Source: a virus
Length of the DNA stretch: 51,776 nt
Virus record (IMG/VR): IMGVR_UViG_3300009537_000017
Location: 1 to 51,776 of that record
Reading direction: 5' to 3' (one strand)
Shown: one piece after another, positions 40,071 to 50,099 of the stretch
Layout of the letters: each line of letters opens with the position of its first letter
How positions within the stretch are numbered: the first letter of the stretch is position 1
Notes under the pieces: generated by a model
Databases searched by the model: none
Seen by the model: the letters and a program-made list of their open reading frames with translations, nothing else
Told to the model about the DNA's origin: nothing
Program-made: the position numbers and the translations under genes

Positions 40071-40568
40071 ATGGCGGATATATCTCCAATACATGCAGAG
40101 CTTAAAGATTATATGGGTAGGACGATTACTTTCAAAGAAGTCGGCCAGAAATTAGAAAAATTAAGCTCTAAATCTAAAAGGCGCATGATGGACTTGCTTG
40201 TTGTCTCAGCCGCTAACATCCGCAATGATATGATTAGTGGAATGGAAACTACTCCACAAACAGGCAATTCTTATTTCAGAAGAAAGCAAGGAAAGAAGAA
40301 AATATTTCATATTGCATCATCACCGGGAAATTTTCCCGCAGTAGATTCAGGGGATTTGGTTAGGTCTATTATTATGGATGCAAGATTTTATGAGGTTGAA
40401 GTCGGCAGTATTATTACTTATCCTGCATATCCTAAATTTTTAGAAAAAGGGACAGCTCGCATGAAAGCAAGGCCTTGGGTTAAACCAGTTTATGATAATC
40501 AAAAACCTAAGATTGAAAAAGCGGTTAATAGATTAATGGATGAGATTTTAGCGGAGATACAGATTTGA
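40071..40568 (+). CDS. HK97 gp10-like / virion morphogenesis protein
   Basis: 165 residues. N-terminal helical part, then FHIASSPGNFPAVDSGDLVRSI and YPKFLEKGTARMKARPWVKPV, the signature of tail-completion gp10-like proteins. Confidence 0.78.
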   Translation: MADISPIHAELKDYMGRTITFKEVGQKLEKLSSKSKRRMMDLLVVSAANIRNDMISGMETTPQTGNSYFRRKQGKKKIFHIASSPGNFPAVDSGDLVRSIIMDARFYEVEVGSIITYPAYPKFLEKGTARMKARPWVKPVYDNQKPKIEKAVNRLMDEILAEIQI

Positions 40569-41227
40569 AACTCGGCGAGATAGCGTTAAAAATCAGAGCG
40601 GCAAATACAAGATTCGGCAATAAGGTTGCAGGAGCTGTGGAATTTGCCGCTGTGCAGGAATATACAGTTAAGGAAGATACCGCGTTTGTGATACCTCTTG
40701 CAGAATCAGATCAAGGCGATAATAGATATGATACATCAATTAATCAAAGAGTGAGTGAAAGATTTGGCATTGTATGCGCCATTAAAAATGATGCGAGTGT
40801 GATAGAAAAACTTGGCCTTGCCGCTTATGATTTATTGCATGATACAAGAGCTCAATTATTTATAGCTCTACTTGGCTGGGTGCCGACTTGGTCAGATGTG
40901 CCGATATATTATAAAGGCGGCAGATTACTTGATATAAGACCCGATTATTTGTGGTATCAATTTGAATTTCAAAGCGAAATGTATATAACAAGCGACATGG
41001 GAATTGACAGTACGCTTACATTTACGGATGATTTCTTAAAAATATATACAGAATGGCTTACTGGTGATACAGAAAAAGCAATATTGCCAATGACGGGCCC
41101 GCCGCCGCAATTGCCGCAGAACTTAGTAACACCGAATATTGAAGATATAATTAATTTTGAATATCCATTTGGCAGTGGTTTTGGCAAAGGATATGATACT
41201 TTAGAAACAGAGGCCGAAGATAAATAG
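40565..41227 (+). CDS. Tail terminator/completion-like protein
   Basis: 220 residues, coupled by ATGA. VPIYYKGGRLLDIRPDYLWYQFEFQSEMY and RFGIVCAIKND suggest the gp37-like/tail-terminator group before the sheath in Mu-like phages. The C-terminus is acidic and proline-rich. The family assignment is tentative. Confidence 0.6.
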   Translation: MKLGEIALKIRAANTRFGNKVAGAVEFAAVQEYTVKEDTAFVIPLAESDQGDNRYDTSINQRVSERFGIVCAIKNDASVIEKLGLAAYDLLHDTRAQLFIALLGWVPTWSDVPIYYKGGRLLDIRPDYLWYQFEFQSEMYITSDMGIDSTLTFTDDFLKIYTEWLTGDTEKAILPMTGPPPQLPQNLVTPNIEDIINFEYPFGSGFGKGYDTLETEAEDK

Positions 41228-41236
41228 GAGGTTAAT

Positions 41237-41473
41237 ATGACAAAAGTTTTTATCAAACCGATTGAAGGAGCATTAGTTAGGCATCCAATAACTATGACTC
41301 CGCTATCAAAGGATGGAATTGAAATAGACTTAGACAGCACAGATGGAACATATTGGCGCAGGCGTATTGCAGATTGTTCTGTAATAGTTTACAGCTTAAA
41401 CCCTGTAAAGATTCAAGAAAAAGAAGAAATTATAAAAGAAGAAATAAAATTTAAAGGAGGTAAAAGAGCATGA
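41237..41473 (+). CDS. DUF2635-like protein (Mu gp38 position)
   Basis: 78 residues. KVFIKPIEGALVRHPITMTPLSKDGIEID and YWRRRIADCSV match the short DUF2635 proteins that always precede Mu-type sheath genes. Function unknown. Overlaps the sheath start. Confidence 0.82.
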   Translation: MTKVFIKPIEGALVRHPITMTPLSKDGIEIDLDSTDGTYWRRRIADCSVIVYSLNPVKIQEKEEIIKEEIKFKGGKRA

Positions 41474-42951
41474 TAACTTTTAATAACATTCCCACAACTT
41501 TAAGAACGCCCGGAGTATATACTGAAATCAGCAATGCAAGGGCGCTCAAGGGTTTATTGCAGAACCCTCATAAAGTGCTTATTATCGGGCAAAAAGAAGC
41601 AGCAGGCTCTGCATCAACTCTTGCATTAAAATTAATTACAGATGATAATGCCGCTGCGGGATTTTTTGGCGCAGGCACAATACTTGATAGAATGTGCAGA
41701 AAATTCAAGTTAAACAATCCTAATACTGAAACATGGGCGATTGCATTATCAGAAAATGCAGCAGGGGTAAAGGCATCAGGCGTGTTAAGTTTTGCAGGTT
41801 CTGCAACGGCAAATGGCACAATATATTTGCTTATAGGCGGCGTGCAAGTTCAAACGCCAATCACAAGCGGATGGTCTGCCACTGATATTTGCAGCGCGGT
41901 TAAATCGGATATAAATGCAAATACAAATCTTTGTATGACAGCATCTTTTACAGCAACACAGTCCAGAATGTTTCTCTTAGCAAAAGGCAGTGGCGAGGTC
42001 GGTAATTATTTTGATGTCCGCTTAAATTATTATGATGGGCAGATATTGCCGACAGGCGTAACTTATGTTTTATCGGCTCTTGGCAATGGAGCTAATAATC
42101 CTACAATGGCAGACGTATGGGCAGTAATAGACGGGGTGCAGTATAATCATATTATACACCCTTATATTGATGCAGCTAATTTGACAGCAATAGAGAATGA
42201 GTTGACAACACGATTCGGGCCGATGGTTGATATGCAGGGTTTTGATTATACTGCAACAAGAGGCGCTTATGCAAGTTGTGCAGCTCTTGGGCTTACAAGA
42301 AATAGCCCGCATCAGACAATTATTGGAGCTTATGATTCCCCCTCAAATCCAGAGGAGTGGGCGGCAGCTTGGGGTGCACAGTGCGCTTTTAATCTTAACA
42401 ATGATCCCGCAAGACCTGTTCACATGCTTACGCTGAAAGGCATTTTACCCCCAACACAGGCAAGCGGAAATAGATTTACACAAACAGAGCGAAATCAATT
42501 GCTTTACGACGGTATTGCAACATGGATTGTAGATTCAAACGGCAATATAATGATTGAGCGAAGCATAACTACTTATAGAACAAACTCTCTTGGATTAGCT
42601 GATTCTTCTTATCTTGATATAGAGACCATGTTTACTCTCATGGAGATTCGCTATCAATATAAAGCAAGAATGGCAACAAGATTTATTGTGCCTCGCTTTA
42701 AATTAGCTGATGATAATAATCCAATACCCGCAGGCGCGGCAGTAGCAACACCGAGCATTGTAAAGCAGGAAGCAATCGCATTATTCACTTTACTTAGAGA
42801 TAATGGTTTGATTGAAAATCTTGACGAGTTTATTGAAAATATAGTAGTAGAAAGAGATACAACGGATGTTAATAGAATTAATATCCTTCTGCCGCCAGAT
42901 TTAATTAATCAATTTAGAATATTGGCGGGACAGATACAGTTTATTTTATAA
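41470..42951 (+). CDS. Tail sheath protein (Mu gpL-like)
   Basis: 493 residues. RTPGVYTEISNARA at the N-terminus, LLYDGIATWIVDSNGNIMIERSITTYRTN, LGLADSSYLDIETMFTLMEIRYQYKARM and FKLADD are typical of Mu-type sheaths. Shows that the tail is contractile. Confidence 0.93.
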   Translation: MITFNNIPTTLRTPGVYTEISNARALKGLLQNPHKVLIIGQKEAAGSASTLALKLITDDNAAAGFFGAGTILDRMCRKFKLNNPNTETWAIALSENAAGVKASGVLSFAGSATANGTIYLLIGGVQVQTPITSGWSATDICSAVKSDINANTNLCMTASFTATQSRMFLLAKGSGEVGNYFDVRLNYYDGQILPTGVTYVLSALGNGANNPTMADVWAVIDGVQYNHIIHPYIDAANLTAIENELTTRFGPMVDMQGFDYTATRGAYASCAALGLTRNSPHQTIIGAYDSPSNPEEWAAAWGAQCAFNLNNDPARPVHMLTLKGILPPTQASGNRFTQTERNQLLYDGIATWIVDSNGNIMIERSITTYRTNSLGLADSSYLDIETMFTLMEIRYQYKARMATRFIVPRFKLADDNNPIPAGAAVATPSIVKQEAIALFTLLRDNGLIENLDEFIENIVVERDTTDVNRINILLPPDLINQFRILAGQIQFIL

Positions 42952-42970
42952 TTGAAAGGAGGTTAAATAC

Positions 42971-43366
42971 ATGGCTAAAATTACAGGCAGAATTGAAGTT
43001 ATAGTTAATGGCAAAATTCTTTTGAATAAAGCAGGGGCTGTAGCTTCTGGAATTGGCGTATCTGGTAGACCACCGATTAAGAGAGAGCCGGTAATCGGCG
43101 ATACCGGTTATCATGGCGACAAGGAAACAATAGTGCCGGCAAAAGTAGCGGTATCAGTATCAGACAGAGATGATATTAAATTAAGCGATTTTGCCGCTAT
43201 ACAGGGCAATGGGACAATTATATTTAGAGCCGCTGGCGGCGGTAAAATATATGTCATGCACAGTGCAACCTGCGCTGGCGATATAAGCGTAACAGGCGGC
43301 GAAGGAGAAACTAAACTTGAATTTTACGGCCCATATTGGATTGAATCGGCAACAACTTTAATTTAA
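42971..43366 (+). CDS. Tail tube protein (Mu gpM-like)
   Basis: 131 residues. ITGRIEVIVNGKILLNKAGAVASGIG and GEGETKLEFYGPYWIES are typical of Mu-like tubes. Strong GGAGG site fits a high-copy protein. Confidence 0.88.
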   Translation: MAKITGRIEVIVNGKILLNKAGAVASGIGVSGRPPIKREPVIGDTGYHGDKETIVPAKVAVSVSDRDDIKLSDFAAIQGNGTIIFRAAGGGKIYVMHSATCAGDISVTGGEGETKLEFYGPYWIESATTLI

Positions 43367-43378
43367 CAGGAGAGATAA

Positions 43379-43717
43379 ATGGATACCGAAATAATTAATT
43401 TAGAATATCCAATTGAAATCAAATCTTCAAATGGCGGAGTTATTACGGCAACATCTATAACTTTACGCCGCATGAAGGCAAAGGATTTAAAGCATGTCAA
43501 GCCTGATACTGCCAGTGATCCGTATTCAACTATACCATTAATAGCCGCTCTTGCAGATATTCCGATTGAATCAGCAGATGAAATTGATATGATAGACCTC
43601 AAAAAAATACAAGAAAAGTTATCAATTTTCTTGGAAGGATTCCAGGGGAGTGGGAGCAAATCGTCTGGGGAATCGCAAGCGTCTATCATTTCCCCCCCAG
43701 CGATATCTGGGATATGA
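43379..43717 (+). CDS. Tail assembly chaperone (Mu gp41-like)
   Basis: 112 residues. ITATSITLRRMKAKDLK and TIPLIAALADIPIESADEIDMIDLKKIQEKLSIFLEG resemble gp41-type chaperones. Its 3' part overlaps the -1 frame of the next entry, as in chaperone pairs produced by ribosomal frameshifting. Confidence 0.82.
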   Translation: MDTEIINLEYPIEIKSSNGGVITATSITLRRMKAKDLKHVKPDTASDPYSTIPLIAALADIPIESADEIDMIDLKKIQEKLSIFLEGFQGSGSKSSGESQASIISPPAISGI

Positions 43718-43791
43718 CGATTGATGAATTGCTTTTTTGGAATCAAGGAACGCACTGGTTGGCTAAGGCAATGAAAGAGGACAACGAATAA
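43588..43791 (+). CDS. -1 frame chaperone extension (Mu gp42/GpE-like)
   Basis: Open in the -1 frame from 43588 to TAA 43789-43791, with no good start of its own. The segment YHFPPSDIWDMTIDELLFWNQG is the GpE-type motif. Candidate slip sites in the overlap are A7 at 43601-43607 and GGGG at 43645-43648, the latter allowing glycyl-tRNA re-pairing. The product would be gp41-gp42 fused, binding the tape measure. Confidence 0.75.
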   Translation, partial: YDRPQKNTRKVINFLGRIPGEWEQIVWGIASVYHFPPSDIWDMTIDELLFWNQGTHWLAKAMKEDNE

Positions 43792-43828
43792 CATTTATTA
43801 ATTCATTTTCAGGCGAGCAAGTTAGAAT

Positions 43829-45457
43829 ATGGCCGAGCAATTTAGTTTAAGTATAATTTTAAAATTATTTGACCAAATCACTGGCCCGCTGGCAAAGGTC
43901 GGCTCCGCCTTTGATGAAATGAATAGAAAATATAATGAGACCGGTAAGGGTATGAGAGATATGGGCAGAAAACTTACTTATGGTGTTACTCTACCCATAA
44001 TTGGCATAGGCACGGCAGGGGTATTAGCTGCACGCAATTTTGAAAATGCCTTCCTTGATATGAAATCAACTATTGATGCCCCTATTAAAACTATCACTGC
44101 ATTAAAAAAAGAACTTATTGATATGTCAGTGGCGACAGGTCATTCGGCGGAAGGATTAATGGCAATGGCTTCAATGGGAGCTAAATTCAGGCTGCCCATA
44201 ACTGAATTAAAAGGATTTGCAAAATTAGGCATGAATCTAAAACAGGCCCTTAAAATTGAAGATGAAGATTTAAGGACATTCAAGCAAACAGCGGATATTT
44301 TGCAAATCAGTTATAAAGATTGGGAAAGATTCGGCTCTATGATTAACGAAGTTGGAGATAAATCAAATACAACGAATAAACAATTATTAGAGACTATAAG
44401 ACAAATATCTGGAACAGGTAGAGAAGCAGGAATGACAACATCTCAGATTGTCGCTCTTGCCGCTTCTATTAATGAGGCTGGCGTAGAAGGCGGGGCGGCA
44501 ATACAAAAACTTGTTTCTGATTTAAAAGATGCGGCGGATTGGGGCAGAGGCTCTAAAGGAGAAATATTCGCCGCCATATCTATGGGCGCCACTGGCAAAG
44601 AAAAAGAATTTGCGCATATAGTAAAAACAGATATGCCGAAAGCGATGGCTCTCCTTGCAGAGGGAATGAAGAAATTAGGTAAAGATGGATATGATGTAAA
44701 AACTACATTTGAACAGCTTGGTTTTGGCGGCGGTAGAATGGCATCAACTTTTAAAACTATTTCTCTGGCATTAGGAAATGTTTCAGAAATGACAAAATTA
44801 GGCAATAAAGCATGGCATGAAAATACATCTATTATGGCAAGCGTAAATGATTATTTAAATTCTTTGGATGGCAGATTTAGCATATTTTATAATAATATTA
44901 AAAGAGCAGCCGCTACAATAGGCGATATTTTGAAACCTGCAATAATTTTAATTTTAGATGTTTTAAATCCATTATTGGAAGCATTTATTGAACTGCCTAA
45001 ATGGATGCAAATTATTATAATTGCAATTGGGGGTTTTGCAGCAGTTATCGGCCCAGCTTTGATTACAATTGGTCTTATGTCTGCTGGATTAGCATCGCTA
45101 AAGATTGCGGCAATCGCAGCAACCCCGGCTCTTGCAACATTAAGCGCAGCTCTTTGGCCGATATTAGTGGCGGCGGCAGCAGCAACAGGAGTCTTTGCTA
45201 CAGGGCAAGCATTATTTGGTAAAGAAGGCGCTTTATGGGGCGGTAGTGGTAGAAATATAATAAGTGATTTTTTTGGAATTACAGGAGACAAGCCTAATGT
45301 TTCTGCAATCGCTAATGGTGGAAATAAAACGAGCCATGAAGTTACTATCAAACTTGATAAGGATTTAAAGGTCGGAGACGTAAATAAAAAGCAGGGCGAT
45401 GCATCATTAAATATTAATTCAGCAGGATATATGGGGAATTTTGGCCTTGCATATTAA
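43829..45457 (+). CDS. Tail tape measure protein
   Basis: 542 residues. N-terminal helical region; the TMP core LKKELIDMSVATGHSAEGLMAMASMGAKF, ISGTGREAGMTTSQIVALAAS and EAGVEGGAAIQKLVSDL; then strong membrane-like segments (PKWMQIIIIAIGGFAAVIGPALITIGLMSAG) near residues 390-460. Its length sets tail length; short here, implying a short tail. Confidence 0.9.
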   Translation: MAEQFSLSIILKLFDQITGPLAKVGSAFDEMNRKYNETGKGMRDMGRKLTYGVTLPIIGIGTAGVLAARNFENAFLDMKSTIDAPIKTITALKKELIDMSVATGHSAEGLMAMASMGAKFRLPITELKGFAKLGMNLKQALKIEDEDLRTFKQTADILQISYKDWERFGSMINEVGDKSNTTNKQLLETIRQISGTGREAGMTTSQIVALAASINEAGVEGGAAIQKLVSDLKDAADWGRGSKGEIFAAISMGATGKEKEFAHIVKTDMPKAMALLAEGMKKLGKDGYDVKTTFEQLGFGGGRMASTFKTISLALGNVSEMTKLGNKAWHENTSIMASVNDYLNSLDGRFSIFYNNIKRAAATIGDILKPAIILILDVLNPLLEAFIELPKWMQIIIIAIGGFAAVIGPALITIGLMSAGLASLKIAAIAATPALATLSAALWPILVAAAAATGVFATGQALFGKEGALWGGSGRNIISDFFGITGDKPNVSAIANGGNKTSHEVTIKLDKDLKVGDVNKKQGDASLNINSAGYMGNFGLAY

Positions 45458-45463
45458 GGAATT

Positions 45464-46726
45464 ATGACAAAAATCAAATGGAATAACTGGCGTGATAATC
45501 TAAAAGATGCTTCTTTTAGGGGAGTCCCTTTTAAAATTATATCTTCAAGTGTTGAGGCAGGCCGCCGTAATATATTGCATCAATATCCATTTAGCGAGGA
45601 GCCATACCTTGAAGATATGGGAAGAGAAGCTGGCATATATCATATCAATGCCTATATTGTCCAAAATTCAGAAAATAATTTTGATTATTTTGCTGAAAGA
45701 GATAACTTAAAAGCAGCTCTTGATGAAGTAGGTTCTGGCGATTTAGTGCATCCATTTTATGGTAATTTAACAGTCGGCGTTTCGGGCAAATATAAAATTG
45801 ACGAGTCTTTTACAGACGGCGGCATAGCCCGCTTTACTATCGCCTTTGTTGAGGCTGGACAACCAAAACAGGCAGAAGGCTCTATTGCTCTCGCTGATAA
45901 TGCGGATACCAATTGCAATACTACTTTAGATACCATTCAATCGGTTTTTGCAGCAATCCATGATGTTTTAGGATATGCCTTTTTAGCGCAAGAAGCAATG
46001 AATACTATTTCTGAATCTATATCCAATGTATATCAATCCCTGATAACAGTTCAATCAACTATTCTATCAACTGTTTCACAGGCATTTGCAACAATAGATT
46101 TAGTTAGCAGCACGATTGATAATATAATTACTTTTCCAAATCAATTAGCGGATTCATTGCGAACAATATTTGATGTATATGAAGATTTAATTCCCGATAT
46201 GCCTCGTTATAATACATCCCTTATAACCGCAGCTTTATCACTTACAAATTATGGAGATGATTTTCCCGATATATCATTAACTATTCCCGAAAGACAGCAG
46301 CAGCTTGATAACCAAAATGCAATGATAGATATGGTTAGATGCTCAGGCTTAACTCAGGCAGTTAGGGCGGCTATTCATGCAGATTACAGAAGCTATGAAG
46401 ATGCAATGACTATGTTGAATACATTATTAGCGGCATTTGATTCAGTGCTTAATTATATTGGGGCAAATTCCAAAAACGATGAATTATTTAGTTTGATAAA
46501 CGGACTTAAACCAGTAATGATTAAAGCCATGTTGGAAAAAGGGGCTAACCTTCCGATAATGCGAAATATAGAAATAACTCCTGATGCACAGCCTGCATTA
46601 GTTTTGGCTTATAATATCTATGATGATAATGATAGAGAACAAGAAATTATAGATAGAAATTATATCGCAATGCTGCATCCGGGATTCCCGAAAGGCGGAG
46701 AAATTATAAAGGTGCTTAGTGAATAA
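45464..46726 (+). CDS. DNA circularisation protein (Mu gpN-like)
   Basis: 420 residues. WRDNLKDASFRGVPFKIISSSVEAGRRNILHQYPFSEEPYLEDMGREA is the family's N-terminal signature (phage hub/circularisation family). The rest is helical. Precedes gpP as in Mu. Confidence 0.88.
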   Translation: MTKIKWNNWRDNLKDASFRGVPFKIISSSVEAGRRNILHQYPFSEEPYLEDMGREAGIYHINAYIVQNSENNFDYFAERDNLKAALDEVGSGDLVHPFYGNLTVGVSGKYKIDESFTDGGIARFTIAFVEAGQPKQAEGSIALADNADTNCNTTLDTIQSVFAAIHDVLGYAFLAQEAMNTISESISNVYQSLITVQSTILSTVSQAFATIDLVSSTIDNIITFPNQLADSLRTIFDVYEDLIPDMPRYNTSLITAALSLTNYGDDFPDISLTIPERQQQLDNQNAMIDMVRCSGLTQAVRAAIHADYRSYEDAMTMLNTLLAAFDSVLNYIGANSKNDELFSLINGLKPVMIKAMLEKGANLPIMRNIEITPDAQPALVLAYNIYDDNDREQEIIDRNYIAMLHPGFPKGGEIIKVLSE

Positions 46727-47828
46727 AGACACTATATCATTGGTTGTAAACGGTCTTGCTTATGATGAGGATTGGGATAATATCAGGGTAACGAGATCGC
46801 TTGATATGTTATGTGCCTCTTTTGAATTTACAACAACGCAAGAACAGCCATACGAAATGACAGATTGGCCGATTAAATTGGGTAACGAATGCTCGGTATA
46901 TATTGGAGAAACTCTTGCAGTAACAGGATATATTGAGGACATTAATATATCTTACGATAGAAATAGTCATACAGTGCAAGTGGCTGGTAGAGATAAAACA
47001 GCAGATTTAGTTGATTGCGGAAGAGGGAAAAAACCTTATTCAGTTAAGGGTATAACCATTGCAAATACGATTAAAAAACTTTTAGAGCCTCATGGTATAG
47101 AACTTATAATTGATAGCTCAGCGGCAAAAGCGGCAAATAGAGCGCCGCGAGAATTCACCACATTTGACATGGGCGATTCTTTGGCGGTAATGATTTTGAA
47201 ATTAGTAAAAAGAGAAGGTATATTTCCGATTGCGACTCCTGAAGGGGCATTAATGCTAACGGCAACAGGCACAAAAAGAGCAAGCGATTCAATACAAACA
47301 GGAATTAATGTTTTAAGCGGCGGATTGAAGCAGTCAAATAAAGAAGTTTACAGCGTATATCTCACAAAGGGAATCAGCAGGGGAGCGGATAATTTAATAG
47401 TAGATAATTTTACTTATGATTCTATTTTTGAAGATAAATCAAAATTAGTGCCTCGTTATAGACCTTTTACGAATATAGAATTTGGAGGGGATGTAGGCAC
47501 AGGCAAAAGCAGGGCGGAATGGGAAGCAAAATATAGGGCGGCTAATTCAAGGTTATATGGATATACTGTCCAAGGGTGGGTTCAAAAAAATGGCGATATA
47601 TGGGAACCGAATACGATTGTTAAATTGCAGGATGATGTTTTTGACATAGACGCTGAAATGTTAATTAACGCCTGTGAATATCAACAGACAAGTAAAGGGA
47701 CAATAACAAGTTTACAGTTATGTAACCCGGAGAAATATAAAATCAAGGCGGAAATAGATAAAATTAGGGCTATGAGCGACCCTAAATCAACATGGAAGAT
47801 ATATTATGAAGAAATCAAGAATGATTGA
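46719..47828 (+). CDS. Baseplate hub protein (Mu gpP/gp44-like)
   Basis: 369 residues, GTG start overlapping the previous gene. ISLVVNGLAYDEDWDNIRVTRSLDMLCASFEF and VTGYIEDINISYDRNSHTVQVAGRDKTADLVDCG are characteristic. Hub trimer expected. Confidence 0.9.
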   Translation: MNKDTISLVVNGLAYDEDWDNIRVTRSLDMLCASFEFTTTQEQPYEMTDWPIKLGNECSVYIGETLAVTGYIEDINISYDRNSHTVQVAGRDKTADLVDCGRGKKPYSVKGITIANTIKKLLEPHGIELIIDSSAAKAANRAPREFTTFDMGDSLAVMILKLVKREGIFPIATPEGALMLTATGTKRASDSIQTGINVLSGGLKQSNKEVYSVYLTKGISRGADNLIVDNFTYDSIFEDKSKLVPRYRPFTNIEFGGDVGTGKSRAEWEAKYRAANSRLYGYTVQGWVQKNGDIWEPNTIVKLQDDVFDIDAEMLINACEYQQTSKGTITSLQLCNPEKYKIKAEIDKIRAMSDPKSTWKIYYEEIKND

Positions 47829-47839
47829 TTTTAAGAAAC

Positions 47840-47865
47840 ATTATGCCTACTTGAGTGGGCATAAT
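47840..47865 (+). promoter_or_regulatory. Hairpin between hub and spike genes
   Basis: ATTATGCC (47840-47847) pairs with GGCATAAT (47858-47865). Only ATAAACATTT follows, so it is a weak terminator or an mRNA-stability structure. Confidence 0.5.
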
Positions 47866-47885
47866 AAACATTTAAAGGGTAATCT

Positions 47886-48506
47886 ATGATAACCTTAGAT
47901 GATTTAGATAGATTTTTAAGGCCATTGAAGTTCCGGTTGTATAGAATTGTTGGCAGAGCATTATTAACTGCAATAGGCAATTCTACAAAAACACAAACTG
48001 TGCAGATTAAAATGTTTGGCGATGCCGTATATGAAGATATTGAGCGTTTTCAGGAATATGGTCTTGAAACATATCCTGATGCCTCAGATAAAAATTGCGA
48101 GGTTGCATTGCTTGATTTAGGCGGGCTTAATCTTGCGATTTGCGTGCATAATAGAGAAGAACGGCCAAAGGATTTAACAACAGGAGAGGTTTGTTTATAC
48201 TCTAAATTTGCCCAGAGAATTAAATTAAAAGCAGATGGTTCAATAGAAATTACAACGGATAATAAACCGATAGATATAACAGGAGCAGATATAACAGTAA
48301 CAGGTAATAATATAACTGTAAAAGGCTCTACAGTAAATTTAAAGGATTCAGGTGGCAATGCAGTAATGCTTGATACGATAATCACTAAATTTAATACACA
48401 TGTTCATGGAGGAGTGCAAGGCGGCGGAAGTTCGACAACTACGCCGTCAACAAGTTTTGTAGCTGGAACGGATTCAGCGGCAAATGTAAAAGCAAAGACA
48501 GGATAA
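47886..48506 (+). CDS. Baseplate spike protein (Mu gp45/gpV-like)
   Basis: 206 residues. N-terminal OB-like domain (VQIKMFGDAVYEDIERFQEYGLETYPD), a beta-helical repeat region (IDITGADITVTGNNITVKGSTVN), and FNTHVHGG near the C-terminus, an HxH motif used for iron binding at the spike tip. Confidence 0.9.
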   Translation: MITLDDLDRFLRPLKFRLYRIVGRALLTAIGNSTKTQTVQIKMFGDAVYEDIERFQEYGLETYPDASDKNCEVALLDLGGLNLAICVHNREERPKDLTTGEVCLYSKFAQRIKLKADGSIEITTDNKPIDITGADITVTGNNITVKGSTVNLKDSGGNAVMLDTIITKFNTHVHGGVQGGGSSTTTPSTSFVAGTDSAANVKAKTG

Positions 48507-48508
48507 TT

Positions 48509-48997
48509 ATGCCAAAAGACGCAGTTTTAACATGGGATATTAATAGTCAAATTTGTAGATTAGCTTTTATAGATAATGATATAAAAGCAGATAATTCCCT
48601 TTTAACCTCCGTTATGGTATCATTATTTACAGATGCCCAAGCATCAAACGAAGATATTCTACCAGATTCAAAAAGCACGGATCGTAGGGGCTGGTGGGGT
48701 GATGAATTAAATTCAGATTTGCCGACTGATAAAATCGGCTCAAAGCTCTGGTTATTAGAGCGGTCAAAAGGCACAGAGGATATTGTAATAAAGGCAAAAT
48801 TATATATTCAAGAAGCCTTGAAATGGATGATTACAGAAGGTATTGCAGATAGCATACAAATTGAAGTGGAGATGCAGAGGACAAGAGAAGCAGGGACAAT
48901 TATATTAGCATTTCAGGTAAAAATATTAAAGCCTGATGGGGTTACAGATACATTCAGATTTAATAAAGAATGGGAGGATACTGCTAATGGCATTTAA
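48509..48997 (+). CDS. Baseplate wedge-initiator-like protein (Mu gp46-like)
   Basis: 162 residues. RRGWWGDELNSDLPTDKIGSKLWLLERSKGTEDIVIKAKLYIQEALKWM is the gp46 family signature. Its end overlaps the next gene. Confidence 0.88.
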   Translation: MPKDAVLTWDINSQICRLAFIDNDIKADNSLLTSVMVSLFTDAQASNEDILPDSKSTDRRGWWGDELNSDLPTDKIGSKLWLLERSKGTEDIVIKAKLYIQEALKWMITEGIADSIQIEVEMQRTREAGTIILAFQVKILKPDGVTDTFRFNKEWEDTANGI

Positions 48998-50093
48998 TAG
49001 GCCGACATTGCAGGAGCTTGCAGATAGAATATCAAATGACTTTGTAGCGAAAATTACAGGAGCGTCTACTTTGGCAATGCGCTCAGTATTAAAAACAATG
49101 GCTATTGTATACGCAGGCGCGGTGCATTTATTGTATGGTTACCTTGATAACATGACTAAACAATTATTCGCTGCAACAGCTACAGCGGATATAGATGGCG
49201 GTAAGCTTGACACAATAGGCTCTGAATATGGCATCATAAGAAATGCCGCAACAAAAGCCGTCGGCATTATTACCTGCACAGGCACACCAGCAACACTTAT
49301 CCCAGAAGGCAGCGTGCTTGCATCAACAGCAGGCATACAATATGTTACAGATGCAGATGCTACAATCGGCGGCGGTGGTTCTATTACAGTAGCAATTACA
49401 GCAGAAACAGCAGGAGAAGATGGAAATGATGACCCCAGTATAGTTTTAACTTTCACATCTCCGATTGCAGGGGTCAATTCTACAGCAACGGTGGACTCTG
49501 ATGGATTATACAATGGCGCAGATGAGGAAACAGACGATGCGTATAGGCAAAGAATATTATCAAGAAAACAATTGCCGCCACATGGAGGCAATGCTAATGA
49601 TTTAGAGCAGTGGACTTTAGAAGTAGATGGAGTAACAAGGGCATGGGTTTACCCGCAATATAACGGCCCCGGCACAGTAGCTGTTTATTTTGTTAGAGAT
49701 GACCAGTCGCCGATAACACCGACAGCAGGACAGATTGCAGATGTATTGGCGTATTTAACATCTCATACGGATTCGCTTGGACAAATAGCAGGCGTGCCTG
49801 TTACAATGTTACCCGGATTATTTGTAGCAGCGCCTGTTTTAACCCCGCTTAATTTTACGATTAAGTTGTATCCAAACACATCTGATGTTCAAACAGCGGT
49901 ACAGGCACAGCTTGTAGATTTAATTTATAGAGAAGCATATCCGGGACAGATATTATACTTATCACGGATTCAAGAGGCAATCAGTGCAGCAATAGGAGAG
50001 GAAAGAAGCGCAATTGTAACCCCTGCGGCTGATGTAACATTAGCATATAATGAGGTCGGGCAATTAGGAACCATTACTTGGCAGAATTACTAA
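48987..50093 (+). CDS. Baseplate J-like wedge protein (Mu gp47-like)
   Basis: 368 residues from ATG 48987; upstream codons of the open frame (from 48936) overlap gp46 and lack homology features. FNRPTLQELADRISNDFVAKI, TKQLFAATATADIDGGKLDTIGSEYGIIRNAATKA, then DEETDDAYRQRILSRKQLPPHGGNANDLEQWTLEV are typical. Confidence 0.9.
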   Translation: MAFNRPTLQELADRISNDFVAKITGASTLAMRSVLKTMAIVYAGAVHLLYGYLDNMTKQLFAATATADIDGGKLDTIGSEYGIIRNAATKAVGIITCTGTPATLIPEGSVLASTAGIQYVTDADATIGGGGSITVAITAETAGEDGNDDPSIVLTFTSPIAGVNSTATVDSDGLYNGADEETDDAYRQRILSRKQLPPHGGNANDLEQWTLEVDGVTRAWVYPQYNGPGTVAVYFVRDDQSPITPTAGQIADVLAYLTSHTDSLGQIAGVPVTMLPGLFVAAPVLTPLNFTIKLYPNTSDVQTAVQAQLVDLIYREAYPGQILYLSRIQEAISAAIGEERSAIVTPAADVTLAYNEVGQLGTITWQNY

Positions 50094-50099
50094 ACTATT

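Noticed and set aside
44887-45351. Minus-strand frame inside the tape measure gene
   Set aside because: Shadow of a well-supported gene; no ribosome site or family features.
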